Counted from the first letter of the stretch, positions 1 to 4,956 are shown. The stretch: DNA of 5,426 nucleotides from Candidatus Bathyarchaeota archaeon (GCA_005883085.1 VBAY01000094.1:1-5426); one strand, 5' to 3'. Numbers and translations: made by a program. Notes: generated from the sequence alone by a model not told the origin.

Positions 1-680
1 CAACCACCAGCTCCTCGACTGTTTCCAACCATATCCTGAGTCTCCAGGACCTACAACCAGAGCGATCACACTTCATCGGAGACACGAGCCCCTCCTCAGT
101 CACAGCCAAGCTCGTACAATCAATCACTCACCTCAAAGACGAGATCTCAAAGGGAAGAAGCGAAGTCATCATCCTGAACACTGATGGCTGGGTGAGAGAC
201 GAGGAGGCAGTGAGCTACAAGCTCCAGCTCCTACACTCCTTGCAGCCAAACCTCTTACTCGGCCTGAGTTCTAATAAAGAGCTTGACCCCCTCCTCGAAC
301 AGCAACAATGGACGACCCTGAGGCTTGAAGTTTCAAGCTGCGCCCGGACTAGGACTAGGGAAGAAAGGAAGAAGACACGGGAAGAAGGCTACAGAAGATT
401 CTTCTTCAACTCCAAGCATCTAAACTTCAACCTCAACACGATCAAGCTTAGAACGTTCAACAAATCGCGACAACAAAGACTCGATCAAGATTCAACATAC
501 AAAGGAACTCTTGCAGGACTACTCGACGAGGAGGGAATGTTGCTCTCGATCGGAAGGATTGCCCGAATCCAGAACGGCTTCCTTCGTGTCACAACAACGA
601 CCGGGGAGAAACCGAGAATCGTGGAACTCGGAGCAGTTATACTATCGTCAAGATTCGATGAGGTTGGATACGAGCCCTAG
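1..680 (+). CDS. Clp1/Grc3-type polynucleotide 5'-hydroxyl kinase, 5'-truncated by the window edge
   Basis: The reading frame is open from base 3 to the TAG at 678-680, giving 225 visible residues; the N-terminus and the P-loop (Walker A) lie outside the window. Family features in order: FIGDTSPS at visible residues 24-31, the NTDGWV kinase motif at 59-64 followed by a long helix and NLLLGL, an Arg-rich RTRTREERKK segment near 115-124, and a C-terminal beta domain beginning GTLAGLLDEEG at about 168. These match the Clp1/Grc3/Nol9 family, which uses NTP to phosphorylate RNA (and often DNA) 5'-hydroxyl ends; in archaea a role in tRNA or rRNA end processing is likely but inferred. An internal GTG at 192 falls just after the NTDGW motif and is not the true start. 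The stop shares CTAG with the convergent methyltransferase gene. The family call is firm; the exact substrate is not visible. Confidence 0.85.
   Translation, partial: TTSSSTVSNHILSLQDLQPERSHFIGDTSPSSVTAKLVQSITHLKDEISKGRSEVIILNTDGWVRDEEAVSYKLQLLHSLQPNLLLGLSSNKELDPLLEQQQWTTLRLEVSSCARTRTREERKKTREEGYRRFFFNSKHLNFNLNTIKLRTFNKSRQQRLDQDSTYKGTLAGLLDEEGMLLSIGRIARIQNGFLRVTTTTGEKPRIVELGAVILSSRFDEVGYEP
677..680. other. CTAG shared by two convergent stop codons
   Basis: The self-complementary tetramer CTAG supplies TAG to the + strand kinase gene (678-680) and TAG to the - strand methyltransferase gene (679-677). There is no intergenic space, so any terminator for either gene must lie within the other gene's coding sequence. 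Confidence 0.85.
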
Positions 681-1156
681 ATCGAGTACGCGTCGGGAAT
701 CGAGTAGACATAAATCGTGTGCTCGTTATAGTTCTCCTTCCGCGAAGGCTTCCAACCGTTGATCATGAAGTCATGACTGACAATCCTCGAACCAGGCCGT
801 GCCTCCGATCTCAGTTTAGGCTTTAACCGCTCGTTCGCATAAGTCGTAAGGTACAATGTGATCAGAGTGGCATCCTTCAGGTCCGCTTGGAACAGGTCCT
901 TGTTGAAGATATGCACCCTTTCGACAAGCTTGAGCTTTTCAACCTCTCCCGACGCCTGCTTGAACAAGTCCTCCCTGATCTCATAGCCAACGGCAGCCTT
1001 GATACCGAAATCCTTGACCGCTGTAGTGAGGATTCGGCCGTCGCCACAGCCAAGGTCACAGAGAACATCGTCCTTGCTGGCTCTTGCAACCTCCAGCATC
1101 TTCTTGACAACATCGTGCGGTGACGATACAAATGGTGCACAGCTCATGAGAGTCAC
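677..1156 (-). CDS. Small class I SAM-dependent methyltransferase
   Basis: This 159-residue protein is a compact Rossmann-fold methyltransferase. Motif I is DLGCGDGRI at residues 34-42, the ribose-binding acid is E59 in VGYEI, the adenine-side acid is D87 in NKDLF, and the strand-4 region is LITLYLTT at 98-105. The C-terminal signature IVSHDFMINGWKPS at 125-138, with the N-terminal PFVSSPHDVV, matches a family of small methyltransferases related to the eukaryotic FAM173/ATPSCKMT lysine methyltransferases; that link is recalled from family pattern and the target is unknown. No membrane anchor is present. The start given is GTG at 1156-1154, about 16 nt below the transcription start predicted from the TATA-like box at 1195-1202. 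An ATG three codons in (1147-1145) with an AAGTGA motif 5 nt upstream is an equally possible start. It is convergent with the kinase gene and overlaps it by 4 bp. Confidence 0.85.
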   Translation of the reverse strand: MTLMSCAPFVSSPHDVVKKMLEVARASKDDVLCDLGCGDGRILTTAVKDFGIKAAVGYEIREDLFKQASGEVEKLKLVERVHIFNKDLFQADLKDATLITLYLTTYANERLKPKLRSEARPGSRIVSHDFMINGWKPSRKENYNEHTIYVYSIPDAYSI

Positions 1157-1194
1157 TTTCTGTTTTCGAAGTAGCGTGGAGGACCGATTCAGGC

Positions 1195-1202
1195 TATTTT
1201 AA
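1195..1202 (-). promoter_or_regulatory. TATA-like box of the methyltransferase gene
   Basis: On the - strand this reads TTAAAATA within GTTAAAATAG. Its centre is about 42 bp upstream of the GTG start, so a transcription start 26-27 bp downstream would leave a leader of about 16 nt (25 nt to the alternative ATG). The assignment rests on position and base composition only. Confidence 0.4.
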
Positions 1203-1357
1203 CTCTCTCCCTACGGTTCCATCTCTGGTAGTCTAGAAACATGATCTAACTCGTCAACAACAAGCAGACTCGTCCATAATTCCGCTGCCACTAAGGTCCC
1301 GGATACAGAATCCTCATTACGATTGGTGAGTTCGAAAGCGATCGGAAATGGGGAAGT
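1203..1357. other. Divergent intergenic region
   Basis: This 155-bp stretch lies between the methyltransferase gene (-) and the 82-residue gene (+). A weak TATA-like CATAATTC sits at about 1275-1282, and GGTGAG, a good match to the archaeal Shine-Dalgarno, at 1325-1330. The latter is 27 nt from the GTG used below, too far to serve it normally. No RNA gene was recognised. Confidence 0.4.
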
Positions 1358-1606
1358 GTGCCAAGAAGAAAAGAGAGGCTCACGATCAAGTCTTCCGAGG
1401 ACGGGTTTGAAGCGCCTGATATTCAAGCTCCGCAACGGCCCGATCCGCAAGAACTCAAGATCTACATCAAACAGCTCTCGAAGGCTTTGAAATTCCTACC
1501 GCTCGGAAGCCGGGCATACTACGCTGTAACCGGAGAACTTTTGAGAGCCAGCACCCAGCTAAGGGCCCTAATGCCAGCAGGCATTACCTCGAAAGGAGAG
1601 CACTAG
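1358..1606 (+). CDS. Small protein of unknown function (82 aa)
   Basis: I do not recognise the family. The protein has a basic start (PRRKERLTIK), a proline-rich linker around residues 20-30, and a helical region from about 30 to 72 with LKIYIKQLSKALKFLPLG and LLRASTQLRALMPAG, then a short polar tail. No signal peptide, membrane segment, cysteine pair or nucleotide-binding motif is seen. The start is GTG at 1358; the frame is open upstream only to a TAA at 1292-1294 and contains no other ATG, GTG or TTG, so GTG is the only usual choice. Codon use in the helical part looks like a real gene, and the opposite-strand frame over it (1211-1450) makes a less protein-like product. It is followed by the PAC2 chaperone gene after 126 bp, but that gene has its own TATA-like box, so operon membership is doubtful. 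Confidence 0.6.
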   Translation: MPRRKERLTIKSSEDGFEAPDIQAPQRPDPQELKIYIKQLSKALKFLPLGSRAYYAVTGELLRASTQLRALMPAGITSKGEH

Positions 1607-1689
1607 CTCTCTAGCTTCCTTTAGGCCAGTCAATCCAACAAGAGCCGTCCGTTTTCACGCTCCACTTGTTGTCGGCCTTCTACGAAATG

Positions 1690-1697
1690 ACTATAAA
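1690..1697 (+). promoter_or_regulatory. TATA box of the PAC2-family gene
   Basis: ACTATAAA (TATAAA at 1692-1697) is centred about 39 bp before the ATG at 1733. A start of transcription 26-27 bp downstream, near 1720, gives a leader of about 12 nt with no Shine-Dalgarno motif, as is common for archaeal genes that head their own transcript. Confidence 0.6.
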
Positions 1698-1732
1698 CCA
1701 CAGAGCCCGCGGAAGCCCGAAAGCGTTTCTTC

Positions 1733-2521
1733 ATGGCTTCTCAGGTACTAAGCGACACCAGAATACACGAGCTTGCACAAGTGGAATTGAAGGAGCCAGT
1801 CCTGATTCAAGGCCTTCCCGGACTCGGCTATGTCGGAAAAGTCGCTGTAGACTATTTCATCGAGAAGCTGAAGCCCGTGAAAATGGCGGAACTATACTCG
1901 AGCTACCTGCTTTTCCCCGACGGCAACCTTGGCATCAACATCTCAGAAGATGGAACCTACTCTCTTCCAAGATACGAATTCTACGGATATGGTGAGAAAA
2001 ATCCCAACGTAATCCTCCTTACCGGAGACGCCCAACCAAGCGTAACCGGACAGTACGAAGTGGCGAGTGTCGTTCTCGACTTTGCGCAACGTTTCGGCTG
2101 CAAGGCTGTTTACACAATGGGTGGATACGGCACCCGTTCCGGAAACGATGTGGGAGCAGTCTATGCCGTCGTGGGGGAAGCTGTGCTCGGAGAACGTCTG
2201 AAGAAGATGGGAGCAAAACTTGCAAAGGGAGGTGCTGTCACAGGCGCAGCAGGGGTAATTCTTGGCATAGGTCGGCAGCGCAGTCTATCATGCGCCGGCC
2301 TCCTTGGGGCGACAACCGGTGCTTACCCTGATCTGGAGGCAGCGAGAGCGGTAATTCAGATGTTGACCGGACTTGTGAATATTCCAGTGGACTTGAAAGA
2401 GTTGGATACGGAGATTGAGGACATGCGCAAGAAAATGGAACGTTTCAGACACGCTGAAGTTGAAGAGGCCAAGGAAGGCGAGGAAAAGCCTGAAGAAGGC
2501 AAGGATCGCTACATAACGTAG
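1733..2521 (+). CDS. PAC2-family proteasome assembly chaperone (262 aa)
   Basis: The protein carries the PAC2 fold pattern: an N-terminal strand and glycine loop LIQGLPGLGYVGKVAVDYFI (about 24-43), a strand rich in aromatics (LYSSYLLFPDG, 54-64), VILLTGDAQPS (93-103), a long helix, CKAVYTMGGYGT (123-134), and GAAGVILGIG...CAGLLGATTGAYPD in the second half. Residues from about 226 form a charged, probably coiled-coil acidic tail ending RYIT. Family members related to archaeal PbaA/PbaB and eukaryotic PAC1/PAC2 (Pba1-Pba2) bind 20S proteasome alpha subunits and help ring assembly in the cytoplasm. The last residues contain a tyrosine but at the third position from the end, so a strict HbYX tail (hydrophobic-Tyr-any) is not present. 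ATG at 1733 is preceded by a TATA box at the right distance. A PAC3-like gene follows after 99 bp. Whether the partner really is the proteasome here is inferred from the family. Confidence 0.88.
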   Translation: MASQVLSDTRIHELAQVELKEPVLIQGLPGLGYVGKVAVDYFIEKLKPVKMAELYSSYLLFPDGNLGINISEDGTYSLPRYEFYGYGEKNPNVILLTGDAQPSVTGQYEVASVVLDFAQRFGCKAVYTMGGYGTRSGNDVGAVYAVVGEAVLGERLKKMGAKLAKGGAVTGAAGVILGIGRQRSLSCAGLLGATTGAYPDLEAARAVIQMLTGLVNIPVDLKELDTEIEDMRKKMERFRHAEVEEAKEGEEKPEEGKDRYIT

Positions 2522-2526
2522 CGAAG

Positions 2527-2542
2527 AAGATAATTTTATCTT
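2527..2542 (+). terminator. AT-rich palindrome and T-rich tract after the PAC2-family gene
   Basis: AAGATAA, two T, TTATCTT forms a perfect 7-bp inverted repeat beginning six bases after the stop codon, followed by another T-rich run (GATATTTTC at 2546-2554). Archaeal termination typically uses T-rich tracts, so this is a reasonable end for the upstream transcript. The call rests on position and composition. Confidence 0.35.
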
Positions 2543-2559
2543 TCCGATATTTTCTGGTC

Positions 2560-2574
2560 CTGAGAGGTCCTCAG
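2560..2574. repeat. Short inverted repeat CTGAG / CTCAG
   Basis: CTGAG and CTCAG flank the five bases AGGTC. The same spot holds a direct repeat of GGTCCT (2557-2562 and 2566-2571). It lies between the putative terminator of the PAC2 gene and the TATA box of the next gene, so it could be an operator or chance. Confidence 0.3.
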
Positions 2575-2586
2575 CTCTTCGTTTCA

Positions 2587-2594
2587 TTTTATAG
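2587..2594 (+). promoter_or_regulatory. TATA-like box of the PAC3-like gene
   Basis: TTTTATAG is centred about 30 bp before the GTG at 2621, so transcription would start roughly 4 nt ahead of the start codon, giving an almost leaderless message. This gives the PAC3-like gene a promoter separate from the PAC2 gene. Confidence 0.5.
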
Positions 2595-2620
2595 GAGAAG
2601 AACACAAAGAGTGAGTTGAA

Positions 2621-2980
2621 GTGGATTTGCTCGAAACAAGTCTGGAAAGGAATGGTACGGTCCATAGGGTAAGCTTGCTCCCGGTAGAAAACGCTGTCTT
2701 GGTCTTCTTCTACGAGGATTCAATGAAAATTGGCACTTTGGCCGTCTCGACACCTGGTTTACGCGAAGGAGGAGCCGGGACTTCGTCCGTTCTCCTCGGA
2801 GGGAAATACCTAATCGTCGCGAGGGCCCTATCGGAGAGAGTTGCTGCAATTTACAACAAGATGAGTATCGTATCGGTAAACACCAAGCTTCCGGAAGGCG
2901 AAGCACTCCGCCTTTACTCGAGCCTGCTTGATAGGGCTAGGTCTGGCTCGAGCGCCGACCCGGACTCCTCTAAAGGTTGA
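2621..2980 (+). CDS. PAC3/PAC4-like proteasome assembly chaperone candidate (119 aa)
   Basis: The protein is small, alpha/beta and cytosolic, with no membrane segment. Read against remembered human PAC3 (PSMG3) the layout agrees along its length: a first strand pair ending NAVLVFFYED (about 24-33), the K-x-GTL turn in MKIGTLAVSTPG (35-46), a loop, then VLLGGKYLIVARALSERVAA (57-76), the strand IVSVNTKLPEG, and a final helix ALRLYSSLLDRA. The GTL and VLLG positions and the Asn before the late strand are the strongest matches. PAC3-PAC4 (yeast Pba3-Pba4) dimers help place alpha subunits during 20S ring assembly. Location directly after a PAC2-family gene supports such a role but does not prove it. 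GTG at 2621 is the chosen start; a GTGAG motif ends 6 nt upstream, and the TATA box predicts a near-leaderless mRNA. The last 25 or so residues are a polar, likely disordered tail. The 3' end overlaps a convergent small ORF by 11 bp. Confidence 0.65.
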   Translation: MDLLETSLERNGTVHRVSLLPVENAVLVFFYEDSMKIGTLAVSTPGLREGGAGTSSVLLGGKYLIVARALSERVAAIYNKMSIVSVNTKLPEGEALRLYSSLLDRARSGSSADPDSSKG

Positions 2981-3062
2981 ACAAGAAACCTACCGCAATA
3001 GTGATGACCGTAGCAGCGAAAGTAATCGCTGCCACAGTATCATCCAATCTCTCAACGCTCAT
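2970..3062 (-). CDS. 30-residue single-pass membrane peptide (candidate small gene)
   Basis: ATG at 3062-3060 opens a 30-codon frame ending TAG at 2972-2970. The N-terminus MSVERLDDT is polar and acidic, and is followed by an almost unbroken hydrophobic stretch, AAITFAATVITIAVGFLF, long enough to cross the membrane once; it ends right after, in NL. A TAG at 3077-3075 closes the frame upstream, so no longer version exists. An AATAATTA box at 3081-3088 is centred about 23 bp before the ATG, near the distance expected for a leaderless message. Alternatively it is co-translated with the upstream 26-codon ORF, whose TGA overlaps this ATG. Its end overlaps the convergent PAC3-like gene by 11 bp. 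I do not recognise a family. The reading as a real gene is based on the clean hydrophobic segment and start context. Confidence 0.45.
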   Translation of the reverse strand: MSVERLDDTVAAITFAATVITIAVGFLFNL

Positions 3063-3139
3063 CGGATTGTCATCCTACGAGTAATTATTGAGAGAATGTT
3101 CTGGACAGTAGGAGTGAATGTTCGTCTATCTTTCGACAT
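3059..3139 (-). CDS. 26-residue basic peptide, possible upstream partner of the membrane peptide
   Basis: ATG at 3139-3137 starts a 26-codon frame, MSKDRRTFTPTVQNILSI at its front and Arg-rich at its end, stopping at TGA 3061-3059. The stop overlaps the start of the 30-codon ORF as ATGA, a typical arrangement for coupled translation. An AGTGAG Shine-Dalgarno-like motif lies 5 nt upstream of the ATG, and a TTTTGTAA TATA-like box lies at about 3190-3197. No family is recognised, and the ORF is short enough to be chance; if the leaderless promoter for the 30-codon ORF is the true one, this ORF is spurious. Confidence 0.2.
   Translation of the reverse strand: MSKDRRTFTPTVQNILSIITRRMTIR
3081..3088 (-). 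promoter_or_regulatory. TATA-like box before the 30-residue membrane ORF
   Basis: On the - strand the region reads CAATAATTAC. Its spacing to the ATG (about 23 bp centre to A) is close to that of leaderless archaeal genes. It competes with the bicistron model, in which transcription would begin further upstream. Confidence 0.35.
3094..3123. repeat. Two GAATGTTC direct repeats, 22 bp apart
   Basis: GAATGTTC occurs at 3094-3101 and again at 3116-3123. Each copy is itself a partial dyad, GAA-NN-TTC, so each could bind one symmetric dimer, and the 22-bp period is about two helical turns, placing both on one face of the DNA. They lie just upstream of the TATA-like box at 3081-3088 as seen from the - strand gene. 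This is the layout of an activator site, though it falls within the 26-codon ORF if that is real. Confidence 0.4.
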
Positions 3140-3304
3140 CTTTGCTCACTGAGAGGAGACAGTGGTGAGGCCTACGTTATCCTCTGTGTTACAAAACGAT
3201 CTACTCGTTGCTTTCCGCGATTCTTAAGTAGGAAAGAAGATTTCTTGACGTGTTGTCCGTCGCGTGCTGTCTCGCTTAGACAGTTGGCTCTAGAATTTGT
3301 GGAA
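3140..3304. other. Intergenic stretch with hairpins, no firm gene
   Basis: Between the small - strand ORFs and the end of the ribbon-helix-helix gene I see three short inverted repeats: CACTG/CAGTG at 3147-3164, AAGAA/TTCTT at 3235-3247, and CTGTCT/AGACAG at 3267-3283 (listed separately). A TTTTGTAA box at about 3190-3197 (- strand) could serve the small ORFs. No tRNA-like T-arm or other known RNA was recognised. Confidence 0.35.
3267..3283 (-). terminator. Hairpin after the HD/RHH operon
   Basis: CTGTCT and AGACAG form a 6-bp perfect stem around a 5-base loop. On the - strand it begins about 21 nt after the stop of the ribbon-helix-helix gene. About 20 nt further on, the transcript reads AAATCTTCTTTCC, a pyrimidine-rich stretch. 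It could end the two-gene transcript or stabilise its 3' end; there is no T-run directly after the stem. Confidence 0.3.
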
Positions 3305-3628
3305 CTAGCGCCAACTATTTAGCTTCGCCGAGGAAGGATCCTTAATCTCTATGCTATTGTGTCCGTTGATCCACTCTGGAACAATAACCGCTCGGATCAA
3401 TTCCTGAATTGTTATTCCGCGGCGTTTTGCGATCTTTTCGAGCTCGCGATAAATTATGTCGTCGAGTGTTTGCATGAACTTAGGCAGTCTGGACACCACG
3501 GTTTCTCGGGATATCAACATCAGTTCAGGGGTTGAAATAAAGTGCTGATGTAACTTGTAGAATTCCAAGGAAGTGACAGGATTGAGGCGTGTGGGTCTTA
3601 GCGTCAGTTGGATGTCTTTCCTGAGCAC
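3305..3628 (-). CDS. Ribbon-helix-helix-like small protein (107 aa)
   Basis: The core at residues 42-88 looks like a ribbon-helix-helix DNA-binding fold: a strand ETVVSRLPKFM, helix A DDIIYRELEKIAKRRG (56-71), the turn IT, and helix B IQELIRAVIVPEWI (74-87). Such dimers usually insert the strand pair into the DNA major groove, and the VPEW-type ending is one I associate with archaeal members. The first 36 residues and the last 18 are not recognised. GTG at 3628 is chosen because TTGGAGAAGG just upstream gives a good Shine-Dalgarno (GGAG, 7-nt spacing). It overlaps the end of the HD-domain gene by 25 bp, so translation is probably coupled. A later ATG at 3520 would keep the whole fold (71 aa) but has no ribosome site. 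As the second gene of an operon with a dNTPase-like enzyme it may regulate that operon; this is inference. Confidence 0.65.
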   Translation of the reverse strand: MLRKDIQLTLRPTRLNPVTSLEFYKLHQHFISTPELMLISRETVVSRLPKFMQTLDDIIYRELEKIAKRRGITIQELIRAVIVPEWINGHNSIEIKDPSSAKLNSWR

Positions 3629-4878
3629 GAACCTTCTCCAACCAGCTGGCGCGCAGCGATTTCAACCCTCGAACGGTAAGGCTCCTTGGTGTAGACTCTC
3701 ACTATGTTCATGAACGTTTGAAGAACTCCTACGATTCGGGACGCCTCAGATAGCGGGACTATCTCTTTCTTTCCGTTAGGCAAATGCTTGAACACGGGTA
3801 TGTCCATTGGCTGCAGGTCTGCGGTATTGTGGTAGGGCACCGAAAGCAATGTAGGGGCGTCGATGATCACATCTTCTCCAGTAATCTTCGTCTTTCTTGC
3901 AATCTCTTTTTCGATATCAGAGCGAACGCGTTCGTTTGAAATCATGTCGAATAGTTTGTCTTCAGGGGAAAAAATTGTATGTTCGTAGGCGCATTTTAGG
4001 AGTCTTCTGGTTTCGAGGTCTTGCATGATATTCCTAGACTTCTTACACTCCTTCAGTTCCGTCCACACTTTGTAATCGTCGAGTTTGAGAAAGTCCTCGG
4101 GTCCGTCAAAGTCTAACAGGTGGAGTTCGTCTTTCGCAGCCTCGAGAGCTCTGACAATCATGATCTGAACCGCTCTAGAAGCTTTGTGGAAGTATATTGT
4201 CCGAAAGGACTCGAATCGCGCGAGCAGGAAGCTCTCAAGCGTTGCTACTGCTGTTCCATCAACTGAAAGCCTGTTTTCTACGATATCCATCGTGTATAGG
4301 AGGCGATGAACGTCGATGGAGCCGTACCCCGCTCCCGTGTGAAAGGAATCTCGAACAACATAGTCCATCTTGTCGACATCGACGCCACTGCTGATTATCT
4401 GGTCCAAGAATGGCTGTCTTCTGTCCGACAATTTTCCAATGGCTAATCTACCCAGAATCTTAGGGTTTAGGTCTGCGGACTCAAGCCTCTGGGCAATCTC
4501 TGTCTCATTCACAAGCCAGGGAACAAAATCTTCGTGATTCTTGCCTAGGTATTTCGCTAGGAGAGGCTCGAAGACATGAGAAAACGGTCCATGCCCAATG
4601 TCATGAAGCAGTGCGGCTAGGCGTAGTTGTTCTTGTTGGTGTTCAGGGACATCTATTGGGAGTGCTTGAGCCAGTGCGCCGGCCAGGTGCATCGCGCCGA
4701 TGACATGCTCGAACCGGGTGTGATTCGCCGCAGGGTAGACGAATTCTGAGCCAGCAAGTTGCCGTATCCGCCTGAGCCTTTGAACCGGCCTGGTGTCTAT
4801 TACTGATCTTTCAGTCTGGCTAATTCTGACATAGCCGTGAATCGGATCCTTGATGAAGCCCCCAGACTTCTCAGTCAA
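3604..4878 (-). CDS. SAMHD1-like HD-domain phosphohydrolase, probable dNTPase (424 aa)
   Basis: The protein follows the SAMHD1/YdhJ-like HD family closely. It opens with IKDPIHGYVRIS and RPVQRLRRIRQLAG, then HTRFEHVIGAMHLAG (H58 metal ligand), LLHDIGHGPFSH (H92-D93 ligands, H96, H101), NHEDF (H115, matching SAMHD1 catalytic H233) and DVDKMDYVVRD (D169 ligand; K170, Y173, D177 matching substrate-contacting residues of SAMHD1). The catalytic set is complete, so an active metal-dependent phosphohydrolase, most likely cleaving dNTPs to nucleosides and triphosphate, is expected in the cytoplasm; residue equivalences are from memory. The C-terminal half (about 250-424) is mainly helical and less conserved. 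The start is TTG at 4878, fixed by GGAGAGAG 8 nt upstream and by the conserved N-terminus. It is the first gene of an operon with the ribbon-helix-helix gene, divergent from a zinc-finger gene. Confidence 0.88.
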   Translation of the reverse strand: MTEKSGGFIKDPIHGYVRISQTERSVIDTRPVQRLRRIRQLAGSEFVYPAANHTRFEHVIGAMHLAGALAQALPIDVPEHQQEQLRLAALLHDIGHGPFSHVFEPLLAKYLGKNHEDFVPWLVNETEIAQRLESADLNPKILGRLAIGKLSDRRQPFLDQIISSGVDVDKMDYVVRDSFHTGAGYGSIDVHRLLYTMDIVENRLSVDGTAVATLESFLLARFESFRTIYFHKASRAVQIMIVRALEAAKDELHLLDFDGPEDFLKLDDYKVWTELKECKKSRNIMQDLETRRLLKCAYEHTIFSPEDKLFDMISNERVRSDIEKEIARKTKITGEDVIIDAPTLLSVPYHNTADLQPMDIPVFKHLPNGKKEIVPLSEASRIVGVLQTFMNIVRVYTKEPYRSRVEIAARQLVGEGSCSGKTSN

Positions 4879-4881
4879 ACT

Positions 4882-4889
4882 TCTCTCTC
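4882..4889 (-). promoter_or_regulatory. Ribosome binding site fixing the TTG start of the HD gene
   Basis: On the - strand, GGAGAGAG precedes the TTG at 4878, with GGAG about 8 nt from it. It is the strongest Shine-Dalgarno in the window and supports the rare start codon. Confidence 0.6.
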
Positions 4890-4910
4890 CAATGCTTTCG
4901 GGGGAAGGCA

Positions 4911-4956
4911 GATAGTTAACTTCTCATTCACCTAATCGAAAAGTCTCTTTTTATCC
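4911..4956. promoter_or_regulatory. Divergent promoter region between the HD and zinc-finger genes
   Basis: The sequence CTTTTTATCC at 4947-4956 can be read as a TATA-like box for the + strand gene (TTTTTATC, giving a leader of about 20 nt before ATG 4998) or, less well, for the - strand gene (GATAAAAA). A second AT-rich site, the perfect palindrome AGTTAACT at 4914-4921, is centred about 40 bp before the TTG of the HD gene; it may be that gene's TATA-like element or an operator. Confidence 0.4.

Noticed and set aside
1325..1345. GAGTTCGAAAGC as a tRNA T-arm
   Set aside because: The flanking bases do not form the T stem and no acceptor or anticodon arm can be built around it.
1348..1410. ATG frame of 20 codons (MGKCAKKKREAH...) overlapping the start of the 82-residue gene
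   Set aside because: Stops quickly at a TGA and only shares a basic start with the other frame; kept as a note on start uncertainty rather than a gene.
1211..1450. - strand frame of 79 codons
   Set aside because: Overlaps the first third of the 82-residue + strand gene, has no recognisable fold or ribosome site, and its composition is less protein-like than the + strand reading.
1666..1995. + strand frame of 109 codons over the start of the PAC2-family gene
   Set aside because: Out-of-frame shadow: Arg/His/Ser-rich product with no domain, while the overlapping frame encodes a clear PAC2-family protein.
2928..3152. + strand frame of 74 codons over the end of the PAC3-like gene
   Set aside because: Low-complexity Ser/Arg/Ile-rich product, starts inside a better gene, and covers the antisense of the small membrane ORF.
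3162..3227. + strand ORF of 21 codons starting GTG GTG after AGGAG
   Set aside because: The ribosome-site match is good, but the product has no recognisable feature, no convincing TATA box lies at the right distance, and the length is within chance.
3703..3716. GTTCATGAAC palindrome as a possible operator
   Set aside because: Lies inside the HD coding sequence in an ordinary helical region, with no promoter nearby; a 10-bp palindrome is expected by chance at this length.
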